Origin: Lycorma delicatula
Taxonomy: Eukaryota; Arthropoda; Insecta; Hemiptera; Fulgoridae
DNA: 64,000 bases
Assembly (NCBI RefSeq): GCF_047948215.1
Contig: NC_134463.1
Span: 52,883,201 to 52,947,200 of the forward strand
Direction of reading: 5' to 3'
Shown here: in pieces, positions 43,686 through 53,701 of the stretch
How the letters are laid out: each line of letters starts with the position of its first letter
Position numbering within the stretch: position 1 is the stretch's first letter
Position numbers and translations under genes: made by a program
The notes under the pieces: generated by a model
The model's database searches: none
Told to the model about the DNA's origin: nothing
Seen by the model: only the letters and a program-made list of their open reading frames with translations

Positions 43686-43929
43686 AAATATTATTCGTAG
43701 TGACCTCCAAGGGACCGACGATTTCAGGTCATTATAACCGATAGTCACTATAACCGATGTTTACGTAGCTTAGCGGTACTACTTTAATATGCCATCTACA
43801 CGGGTATTGTGATACAGTAATAATAATAATAATAATAATTTATATCCGCAAAAATATTATAAAATAAAAAACTACATAATAATAAATACAAAAACGGTAG
43901 CGTGAAACAATAGAGAAAAAAGTCAGTTA

Positions 43930-44150
43930 TTTTACTTTACATGATTATGTTGACTAGGCCATTAATTTTTAGATTTCACAGAATTTATTTCAAAATTTTG
44001 CCTAATTTTTTCACGGTTCTTCCGTATCACCGATATTGTCGATTGACCTTAGCCTAATTCTTGGGTGATGTCCTTATTAGTTTTATCATTCTCTAACCTC
44101 CTAATAATGTATGCCTTTTTCTCTATCGTGAATGTTTTTTGCGAAGTCAT
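43930..44150 (-). pseudogene. Pogo/Tigger-like transposase N-terminus (CENP-B-type HTH)
   Basis: From ATG at 44150 the minus strand reads MTSQKTFTIEKKAYIIRRLE then NDKTNKDITQELG, a stop, and GQSTISVIRKNREKIRQNFE. This is the first helix-turn-helix layout of pogo/Tigger/CENP-B proteins: a basic start, I-I-R-R-L-E, then G-x-S-T-I-S-x-I-x-K-N-R. One in-frame stop falls where a hydrophobic residue is usual. The frame then runs into decayed sequence. Nothing of the DDE domain was found. Confidence 0.7.
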
Positions 44151-44583
44151 AGTTAAATCACTATTGAATGAATTACACAGGATACTTATAATAAAATACT
44201 GTACCCGCACGATATGATACACTCACAGCAAAAGATTAATAACTGAATTTGTGACTGCTTCAGTTTAAAATAATCAGGAACACGAAGAAGTTAAAAGAGC
44301 TACATTACATATGTAAGAAAAAATGAACCGTTAAAATATTCTTGTAGTTACAATGTAAGATATACTGTGCTACGTTACTGATGAGTCACTTCTGTCTGTT
44401 TTTATAAACGATAAAATGTTGCATTGCAGTAGGAAAAATAAGTCATAGTAACTGATGTCATTATAAACAATTTATTCATTAACAGCACACCAACTAACCA
44501 AAGACAAGCTTTTGGTTACTGTATTCGATATGTCAGTATATCCGATGTCACTATAAACGATATAGTCCAACCAAATTACACAC

Positions 44584-45040
44584 AGAGAAAAAAAAATTGT
44601 TACCTAGACTTTTATAAGTGGAAATAGTAAAGGGCCTTATAATAAACGTAAAAAAAATAAATGTATGAGCGGATGTTGAGGGGTGATTTCACAAAAGTTG
44701 TAGAACATATAAAAATCTACACCTTTTGTAGAAGCCATTTTTTAACATAACCCCAAAATTTCCGAGAAAAATACAAAAAATCTTTTTTTTCATTTTTTAT
44801 TTCCGCAAAAATAATTTAATTTTGACGAAACTTGGTAAAAGTATACCTTTCTGTGTGACCACAACTTTTTTTTGACGTTAACTTTCGCCAGAAATCACAA
44901 TAATGCCATTTTTATCCCTTTTCAACACCCCAAATCAACCCTCCACCTCTTCTGCTCACGCTTTTATTTTTTTACGTTTATTATAAGCCACTTTACCATT
45001 TTCACTTATAAAAGTCCAGATAACAATTTTTTCTCCCTCT
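44584..45040. repeat. Foldback (MITE-like) element with ~105-bp TIRs
   Basis: The left part (GACTTTTATAAGTGGAAATA, TTATAATAAACGTAAAAAAA, GAGCGGATGTTGAGGGG) is the reverse complement, with a few changes, of the right part ending CACTTATAAAAGTCCAGATA near 45020. The interior (44690-44930) has no coding sense. It sits between the two direct-repeat blocks of the pogo-like fossil. Confidence 0.75.
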
Positions 45041-45365
45041 AAATGAGTTATTTCAATCGGTCTAATGCTTAATGTATGCAGGTAAAAAGGAAAAGGTGAC
45101 TCATTTTAACCGTCAAAATATTTCTGTAGCTATAATGTAGATATACTACGTTACTGACGAGTAACTTCCGTCCGTCATTATAAGCGAGAAAATGTTGCAG
45201 TAGAAAAAATAAGTCATAATAACCGATGTAATTATAAATATTATACATATTATTTATGTATCAACAGCATATCAAACTAACCAAAAACAAGTTTTTGGTC
45301 ACTATATATGATTTGTTATTATATCCGTTATCACTATAAAGGATAGTTACTGTATATTGTTTATA

Positions 45366-46683
45366 ATTTAGGTTCTTGTTTACTTTAAAACTTAAATACT
45401 CTGTATAATAAAAACTGCTTCAACAGGTTTTTTTTTAAGGAAAAACTTGCTTGTGATTGAATAAATTATATTTTTCAACGTTTTACAAAACAATTAATTA
45501 GGCTTCACAAAACAGTATATATATTTTTTATAATTAACTCTAAATTTAATTTAAAAAAACAGTGTTTTCATCAAAAGAATATATTATGACCTTCAACTCA
45601 CGACACAAGCTTGTTTACAATAATTTTAGCTTCCCTGCATCGTCATTCAATTATAAATATAGTAAAACATTTTTCTTTTTTCTTCAATTTCTTTCTCAAA
45701 TTATAGATCTTATAAATGTTCTCTCCCTTAAATTAAAAATTTCGATTAAACAATATTGCACATGCTTTATGTTGTCACGAATATAATTTTGTTTTTTCTT
45801 TACAATAAAAAATTACCATTAAAAAATAAACATGTAATAAATAGTTACAAAAAAGAGTTATTATTATTATTTTTTATTTAACATTTTCAAAGTGTAGACC
45901 GTTGGGATTAAAATTGGTTAATACCAAAATTCTACTGTATTATATATACCGATATAATTTAAAAGATATAAATATTATAATATGCACTTTACTATTAATG
46001 TATGAAATTGATATATTACTACAATTTTATGGTTAATTTGCGTAAAATTGTTTTGAAGGCATTCAAGTAAATGAAACACTATTTTATGTTAACGCTAATG
46101 AATAGCCTTCACTTTGTTTAACTGTAATATTCACAGTTTAACAAGTTAATCTAATTTAAACAGTTCGTGAAAGAGGAAAGGAAAATTCAATGTATGAGAG
46201 AAAGAGAAAGATGAAAAGACTGTGCGAGTGAGAGGAGAGAAAATGTAAGCGAGAAAGCTAGGAAATTGTAGGGATATTGAAGATGAGAAATCTAATTTGT
46301 TGCAGAGAATCTAACCATTTATAAATAAATAATATCGATAAAATAAAATTTTTCAGTAACAGATGTTTTATATTGTTTTTCCCACTATATCTACAGCTTT
46401 TCAGATAACGGGATTCTGTTCTATTACCCAGCATATTTTGTACATATCTCTTACAACACATAAACAAATATAAACTATTTAAACAAAATTTTTACTCTTC
46501 TTTGTCGTATAGCTTTATTATATTCTATACGGAGATTTATGGATACTCTATAACCATACCCGTAAAAATATTAAAATATTTTCATTCCATTTTTCGATAT
46601 AGATTCATTTATAACTGATTTATATTTACTGTTTTGCTTTGAAATGCTTTAAAAAAATTCTTATCTTATCACTTTATTAAATA
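45366..46683. other. AT-rich stretch, nothing recognised
   Basis: Includes a GA-rich patch at 46165-46260. No supported gene. Confidence 0.45.
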
Positions 46684-46815
46684 CTAGCCGCCCCGTCTAG
46701 CCAGAACCTGAACCCTCCGGGCTCAGAAAAATCCCGGAGCTGAAAAATCAGCTCAATTGAATCCTGGAGCCAACTCAGGGGCTCCTCAGGACCTCCCGGG
46801 GCAAGTTCCACTTGC
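46684..46815 (+). repeat. GC-rich dispersed segment beginning with ACTAG
   Basis: Opens AATACTAGCCGCCCCGTCTA and continues with repeated CCGGAGC / CCCGGAGC words, ending CCCGGGGCAAGTTCCACTTG. Resembles the head of 15216-15815 in opening and word use. No other feature is seen to 47100. Confidence 0.4.
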
Positions 46816-47104
46816 GAATTGTACTTATTTGTATCCATATTCCAAATAGTTAATATGGTTTTTAATCATATTTATTTATTTTGTATAATTAATTCTGTAT
46901 TCTGTGATGTTACTCTGACCAAACTTTACCACGGTTTCTCGTGATCTATCTATAAAATGATAGATAGAATGCAATGGTATTTCCTTTTATATCCTTCAAT
47001 AACACATCTACTAATCCAATCTAGATAATCTATTATTATACACCAGGCAGAATAAAATTAAGTATATTATACGTATATATTATTGTTATTATTATTATTA
47101 TTCC

Positions 47105-47730
47105 TAATATAAGGTTGCTATGTGTTCAGCTAGTGAACAATAAGGAACTCCCTTACGGCACAATAGCATGAGAATAATATGGATGAGTAAATGAGGAATT
47201 TAGTGTAGTATTAAACAGACTCAGGCCGACCATTCCTGAGACGTGTTGTTAATTGAACCCCAACTACCAAAGTACGTCTCGGCCTTTCATCCGGAGGCTC
47301 CGGGTTCGAATTACGGTCAGGCATGGCCTTTTCACACGCTACAAATCATTCATCTTCCTCTGAAGCAATACCTAAAGGTGGCCCCGAAGTTAAAAAAAAT
47401 CTCACGAAAGTACACCGGTATCCACTGACTCGTATTCAAATCAGTTTTGAATTTTAGATCTTGGATACCGGTGTTCTCTCTGGAAATAACTTTGGAACTC
47501 TGGAATAACTCTAGAGATATCTCTGGAATGGACAGCCTGAGATTGTACAAGACTGCACTTCATTTATAATCATACATATAATTTTCATTCATCCTCTGGA
47601 ATAATAACTTATGGTGGTTCCGGAAGCTAACCAGAAAAAAGAGAGAGTATTTAAATCCGTAAAAACTAACTAACCGTTACTATGATTTGAATCTCAGAAC
47701 CTTCAACTTCGAAAATCGAGCTGGTAACAA
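47105..47730. mobile_element. Three-level SINE nest
   Basis: A minus-strand family-2 SINE (47105-47270: GTTCAGCTAGTGAACAATAA, CCGACCATTCCTGAGACG, CCCCAACTACCAAAGTAC) is interrupted by a plus-strand, 5'-truncated family-1 copy (about 47271-47400: CGGCCTTTCATCCGGAGGCT, B box GGGTTCGAATTAC, A run). It resumes (CACCGGTATCCACTGACTCG) and is interrupted again by a plus-strand family-2 copy (about 47445-47640: TTGGATACCGGTGTTCTC to GGAAGCTAACCAG). It ends 47648-47730 (TTTAAATCCGTAAAAACTAA, GATTTGAATCTCAGAACC). Confidence 0.65.
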
Positions 47731-48770
47731 CTTATATCCGACGACCAGTTAAAACATAAATGAATATAAAAAATGAATTAAAAATAGAACTATTTTTCTA
47801 TCTAAAACCTCTTCTGGCCACAGCAAAATATCTTTCTTAAAAATGAGATGCACAATGATTTTTTTATAATCTAATCTTTATTTACATATTTTTTCTTCGT
47901 TATATAAAATAGTCAAGCAGCCTGTTACACTTGCTTTCTTATTTTCTTTCCTCATTGTTTGTATCTTTTAGCCCAGTCAGTTTTTCCCCAATCATTTTTC
48001 ATAAGGGCTTCTTGACGAGAGGTAGGATCTTCTTCACCTTTTATCCTGAGATTCCAGGTTTGTGTCCTGGTCAGGCATGGCATTTTTTCAAATGCTAAAC
48101 ATGTCATCATCATCAATCGGCAGGTGTTGCAGAGCATCTGTAATATTATTGTAAAAAAGTACGTTAGTAAGTACGTAAATAAATAATAACATGCAAGATC
48201 AATTTGACTAATGTTACACTTTAAATAATTAAATTTTACTTTGCATTTAGTTTTTTTTTTTAATTTATTGTTTTTCAGTACTCATTTCTGTAAAGCTTAT
48301 TTACTCTTCCATTGGTTTTTCCTCGTTATCCTTATTGAAAGATAAGAAATAATTATGTTGATCAAAAGAATGTTAAAGACAGGATGTTTAAAAATACTAA
48401 GAGAGTAACAAGATCAGGATAGATTTCCTAAATAAAACTTTGCAAGGTGTTTAAAATGATTTCCAACATTTGTTTGTCCACGTCTCTACGTCTTTAATAT
48501 AAAAGAATGAAAACTATTACTTAAAATATACACCCGGAAATGCTTAGTAATAGTTACACCGAATTTTTAAATATCCAAAGAACAACAAATGTTGGTCATA
48601 TTTTAAAATACATATATAAAATTATATCACGCAATTTTTTTTTTTAAATAACCAGTTTTACAACAAAAACGGTTATACAAGTTAACGGATATTGAGATGA
48701 AGCTGTAATCTCTCAAGAACCATTAGAAAATCATCTCTAGACACAATTGTTTATTATTAATCATTTTTAT
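47731..48770. other. AT-rich stretch with a SINE remnant and an inverted repeat
   Basis: About 48015-48100 is a decayed family-1 SINE head (CTGGTCAGGCATGGCATTTT). CCAACATTTGTT (48463-48474) and AACAAATGTTGG (48584-48595) are exact inverted copies about 110 bases apart, next to GGTGTTTAAAATGATTTCC, perhaps the ends of a tiny DNA element. Confidence 0.4.
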
Positions 48771-48774
48771 TTTT

Positions 48775-48925
48775 AATCTCCGGAACCACCGTTAGGTATT
48801 GCTTCAGAGGAAGAGATGAATGATTTGTACCGTGTGTAAAAATGCCATGCCTGACCGGGATTCAAACCCGGGACCTCCGGTTGGAAAGCTAAGACGCTAC
48901 CACTCGTGCCACGGAGGCCGGCTCC
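48775..48925 (-). mobile_element. tRNA-derived SINE, family 1, tail type A (minus copy)
   Basis: Reverse reading: GCCTCCGTGGCACGAGTGGT (A box), CCGGAGGTCCCGGGTTTGAA (B box), TCCCGGTCAGGCATGGCATT, then CCTCTGAAGCAATACCTAAC and GGTGGTTCCGGAG. The best preserved family-1 head in the window. Confidence 0.85.
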
Positions 48926-49740
48926 AGACACAATATTTAAATTGATAAAATAATATAACAGTAAAATATAAAAATTATATAAATATGAATAGGAAAACAA
49001 AACAAAAATAAACACAACCTCGACATGTACGAACCATTAAAAAATTATACCAATATTTTTTTCTTTTTTTTTCAGCCAACTATGGACTACATTTAACACT
49101 TTTCATAGTATCCACCTCCTTCCTTTCTTCCTATTAATAGCTTTCGAGCCGGCCTTTTTCCTGTAATCTAATGTTTTTTTTTTCTTTTTTATTCCGGAGA
49201 TGCTTCTTAGAAAACCCTTCTTTTCATGATTCTTTTTTTTTTATTAATTCCTGATTTTTATATCCTGGTAAATATTCATCGTTCTTAGTTTTATCATAAT
49301 AAATGAGTTTAGTTTTTCTTTCGTGATAAAATTGGATATTTTTGTTGGCAGTTCAATTATAATTCATCATTAAAATATGACCTAAGAAATGCATGACAGC
49401 TTATCAGCTGTCATCCATTTTTCTGTTTTTTTTTTTAATTTCTGATACATCATTTTGTGGGGATGAAATTTCGATATATTAAGTGTGTCGTATAAGACCA
49501 CAAATTTTGCTTAAAAATATATTTTCTTTCTTTCGAATTTCTTTTAATTGGGCCACATTCTTTATTATCATACATTCGGTAAAGTGTAGCGCTTTTAAAC
49601 AAATCACTGTATTGAAATACCTTAGTTTTCCGTTTATAGATAGTTAGAGTATTTCCACTTAAATTTTTTTCTTAGGGTAATTTTTTTCTTGGCCTTCCCA
49701 TTATGCTTTTTCTATTTGTCACAACTGTGTTTTTTTATCT
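48926..49740. other. AT-rich stretch, nothing recognised
   Basis: Only a hairpin ATGACAGCT-TATC-AGCTGTCAT at 49393-49414 stands out. Confidence 0.45.
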
Positions 49741-49744
49741 TAAT

Positions 49745-50265
49745 TTAAGTGGTTAGAATTAATAAATCAATATATTTACATTAAAAAAAAAAAGATAAAA
49801 AAAATGTATATGAAGTCGGATTCGAACCGATGTATCTTCCCTTTTTAAGATCCAAATATTTCCTTAATTAAAATTTTATTTGGCTGTAACTCTGGAACTA
49901 ATGAAAATAATTACCACTTATGATACATCGTTGAAAATCTCTCAATGAGGGCTTATTACTGCAATTAAGGAAAAGTCCAAAATCAATTTTTTTTGGATTT
50001 TGGACACTTTTGGTCCAGTCAATTGCAATCAAAAGGGAAGATCCACAACTAGATGTTACAATAGTAATAAATTCAAAATTTCAACATTCTACGACTAATC
50101 GTTTTTGAGTTATGCTAGATACGTACGTAGAGATGTCACGCCGAGACTAATCAAAATGGATTTAGGAATGGTCAAAATGGATATTTCCGTTGAAATCTGA
50201 AAACCGCAATTTTTTGCAATAACAATACTTTCTTTACTGCGTGTAAGGAAGTAAAAAGACTTCAC
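49745..50265 (-). mobile_element. ACTTCCTTGTAC-family transposon (minus copy)
   Basis: Reverse reading starts TTACTTCCTTACACGCAGTA (50257) and follows the family order through GATTAGTCGTAGAATGTTG, TCTAGTTGTGGATCTTCCC, GCAGTAATAAGCCCTCATTG and CATCGGTTCGAATCCGACTT to about 49745. The 3' TIR end is not evident. Confidence 0.65.
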
Positions 50266-51835
50266 TTATTTAAGTAAGATTTTTCTCAGTTTGTCGTGTT
50301 ATGGTGAAATATTCATTATAAGTAATTAATTTTCTTATTCATAAGCATAAATATAATTCATACAGAAAATGGATAAAATGCTGTAAAATTTTATTTTATC
50401 CATTTAAACTGGTAAAGCACATTCAAAACGTAATTTTTCATTAAAAAATAATCTTTTCTTATACGCTAAAGATTAAAACAAGGTTAGAAATAATTTTTTT
50501 ATATTTTTTCATAGAAAAATATTAGATAAAATAATATCTCAAGAGTAGTTTATAATTAATAAATTAAAAACAGTAGGAGGTAAATATAAGTTTGTTCAAC
50601 AATTTATTTACCTTTTTTCAAGATATTAATTACGTATAACTTTAACATATCTGATTATTTGTGATTTGAATTCGTAATGTTTACATTTAAAAATATTGTT
50701 GAATATACGGCAAGATAATCCGTTATGTTTAAACATTTTTACCATTTATTATTAAAGTAAAAAAAAACCTGTTTAAGATTTAGGTAATGGTTTTTATCTT
50801 TTTTTTCTTAATTCAAGTGTTTAAGTGGAAGATGTTTTTAAGAAGTGGTTGTTAACTACATCACGGAAGGGGAAAAAAGTTTTGCAGGACTAATTCACAA
50901 GTTATCTAGAGCAGGATGTGATTCTTTTCTTTTTTGTTCTTTCTTCTTTTACTCGCATCCTTTATACATTATTCTTTAACTGTTATTACTAATCTTTTAT
51001 AAAACTTTTTCCTTAATTATTTATTTTTTTTAATATTAAAAATAATAAATACGCTTATAATTTGTTTAAAACAGAATAAATAATAAATTATAATAAAATT
51101 GAATTTATAAATTTTTAATTAAGCATATTTTATGATAGAATATTGTTTCTATTATAAGACTTTTTTATAAAAGGTCATATTGTTTTTATAAAACAGTTTC
51201 TGTTTTAAAATACATTAATAAATAATGAAAAATTAAGATCAATTATTCATTTCTTTTTGTATTCAACAATTTTTTTTATAGAATCTCTTAAATTTTATCT
51301 ATTACAATTACGGACGTGTTAAAATAAATTTCGAAATGGTAAATTATTTATTATTATTTTCACGATCATTTTTTATAGAATGAAACTTAAATATACACAC
51401 ACACACACACACACACATAATTTTACCGTAAACTGTAAACATTGTTAAATTAAAATACTAGTCTTTAAAAAAATTCTGTTGGATTGTAGGGGAAACTTCA
51501 GTGTATTGAGGGGAATCTGAAAAAATGTTTGTAAGGACGATAAATATCAGATTGTGTGTAATTTCTGAACGATTTTCATAGAGAAGATTAGGAGAAGAAA
51601 TCGGTAGGCGTTGATTACAACAAAAACCAATAAGAGAAATTTTATCGAGAATTAAGTCCCTCATTTTCCCTTAAACATGGTATGATATGAATTAGTTGTG
51701 ATACTCATCAGTATAGTTTTCTACTCATTGTTTCTTTTCATTTATATTTTTTTCAAGCTTAATTTTTACTTTTGATTTGCTTTACTATTGTAATTATTTT
51801 GCTAGGATATTTAATAATATTGTTTAGTATTTCTT
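50266..51835. other. AT-rich stretch, nothing recognised
   Basis: (AC)n microsatellite at about 51395-51416. The 68-codon minus-strand frame at 51458-51664 has mixed composition but I cannot relate it to a protein family. Confidence 0.4.
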
Positions 51836-51839
51836 TTTT

Positions 51840-52155
51840 TTTACGGTGAGTCGGAGGAACCCCAGTTACGGGCGAAATGTCGGGCTCACTAAGGTTCCGC
51901 AAGATGTCATTAAAGTCAGATGTCGACCGATTTTCTTCAAACTTGGTAGACAAGCTATAAGCTCTAATTTCTGGAGTAAAGCATGCATTAAATGTACATG
52001 AATGTTTTTTTGCAAAAACTGGAAAAAGTGGTGTAGGTGTTTTGGCTGAAATAAATAACATTTTAAAACTTGACTTGAAGCATATGCACTTGAGCATAAA
52101 GATTTTCTTATAAAAGTTGAAACATTTTTTTTGTCGAGATAACAAAGTACCAAAT
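51840..52155. other. Unassigned block of balanced composition
   Basis: Distinctly less AT-rich than its flanks, with open minus-strand frames in two registers (51759-52145 and 51866-52153). Neither shows a recognised motif. A decayed mobile element is likely, but there is no second copy in the window to prove it. Confidence 0.3.
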
Positions 52156-52279
52156 CCTTTTATTAATATTCACCTCTTCTTAAAAAATTACTATATATTT
52201 TTTTTTAGCTATCTCTTGCTTCAGAAGAGATTGTAATGGGAGTTTTTTCATATATACTCATATTTTCACTCCAATGGAC

Positions 52280-52640
52280 TGTTGTTAAAAAAAAAAATTA
52301 CTTTTATTTTTTTTAAATGTATTGCAAATTTATATTCATCTCCCAAGTTACCCACTAACTTTAAAATGTAAAAATTGTAATTTTTCGATAGCCTTTATTC
52401 TTAAGTATTTCTTGAAAGAAAAAATTAACTAAACATTTTCACCGCCTTCCTAGAAAGTTTCAACTTTTTTTATTTAAAATTTTGTCTGTATTTTTGTATT
52501 TTTAAATAATTTTAAAAAGGTTATTATTAAATGTATTATTTTCACTAAGGGATTATTAAAAATTAATTTTACTCGGATGCTTCCCCTTGAATATGGGAGA
52601 CCCCATATTAATAAAAAAAAGTAATTTTCAAATATGAATA
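52280..52640 (+). repeat. Dispersed repeat E, plus copy
   Basis: Shares, in inverted orientation, several phrases with 62060-62360: AATTTTTCGATAGCC vs CTTTCGAGA region, AAAGTTTCAAC / GGAGGGGTGAAAATTG vs TTTTCACCGCCTTCC, and TTAATTTTACTCGGATGC vs the reverse of AGCGGAATCATTAGAGTAAAA. The similarity is moderate. Confidence 0.4.
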
Positions 52641-52671
52641 ACTGGGAAAGTTAACCAATTCAGTGCCGGCT

Positions 52672-53640
52672 TTTTACTTCCTTGTACTTACAAGAAAGTA
52701 TTTTGACTACTTTCGGCGTGACGTCTACACGTATGTATGTACGCACGTATAACTCGCATAACTCAAAAACTATTAGCTGTAGGATGCTGAAATTTTGGAT
52801 TTAGCTCTGTTGTAACATCTAGTTGTGCATCTCCCCTTTTGAATGCAATCGACTTGACCAAAAAAAGCCCAAAATCCCAAAAAATTGGATTCTGGACTTT
52901 TTCTTAACTGCAGTAATAAGCCCTGTTTGAGAGCTTTACAACAATGTATCATAAATTGTACTTATATTCATTGGTTCCAGAGTTATAGCCAAATAAAATT
53001 TTAATTAATGAAATATTTGGATCTTACAAGGGGAAAGCACATCGCGGCGTCAGTTCGAATCCGACTTCATTTCCTTTTTTTTAACTTTTTTTTACTTTAA
53101 ATGTATTTATTTATTAATAATTATTAACCTCTGATTGAAAAAACTATCAAAAAATCAGAAGCTATTTGTGATTAATTAGTAACAAAATTTAATGTACTTT
53201 AATTAAAAACTTTAAATAAAAATTTCATTTTGAATTAAAATTTTAAAATTCAAATCTATTTTCAGAGGTTAATTATTAATAGAACAATATATTTAAATTT
53301 TAAAAAAAGTTAAAAAATTGTGTGTATATGAAGTCAGATTCGAACTGATGTGTGCATAGTTACGTATCCGATACGTCTCACTTACATCATATAATTACTT
53401 GAGCGATGTGAAAGAAACTAATATATAAACTACTGAAAAATGCTACTTTAAATGCTGATACAGACAGCAAAAAAAAAAAATGAGATGCAATGTGGTGTCC
53501 ACCACAATGCAATTGTGTAACTGTCCACTTTATTAAAGAATTGTAGGGATCCTATCTCACTTTAAAATTAAATAAGTTTAAATGAACTGCAGCAAAAAAT
53601 TTGTATATGTAATTTAATAGGCGTGCAAGGAAGTCATTTT
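52672..53640 (+). mobile_element. ACTTCCTTGTAC-family transposon, with internal rearrangement
   Basis: Starts TTTACTTCCTTGTACTTACA and follows the family order to CAGTTCGAATCCGACTTCAT (53060), then about 53215-53590 contains an inverted partial copy (AAGTCAGATTCGAACTGATG at 53330) and other sequence. It closes with AATAGGCGTGCAAGGAAGTC (53615-53634), the reverse complement of the start. The RTE copy at 53702 inserted just beyond. Confidence 0.6.
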
Positions 53641-53701
53641 GTGTACATATCAAATTTTTTTTTATTACATAATCGATATCAAAAATTTATTTTTATGGTT
53701 T

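Larger units (their letters stand above)
43686..45365 (-). mobile_element. Pogo/Tigger-like DNA transposon fossil with a nested foldback element
   Basis: Ends and subterminal regions are built from variants of TCATTATAACCGAT and TCACTATAAACGATA (43735-43760, 44455-44475, 44550-44570, 45230-45240, 45330-45345), resembling the GTTATAACGA-type ends of insect pogo-group elements. Two blocks are repeated in direct orientation: about 44350-44575 and about 45120-45355, both with GTTACTGA(T/C)GAG and CAAACTAACCAA/CCAACTAACCAA phrases. A minus-strand HTH domain lies at 43930-44150 and a foldback element at 44584-45040. Rest of the transposase is missing. Confidence 0.55.

Noticed and set aside
48775..48925. 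tRNA gene suggested by good A and B boxes
   Set aside because: No cloverleaf can be closed; the head is followed by a SINE tail and the same unit occurs at many places.
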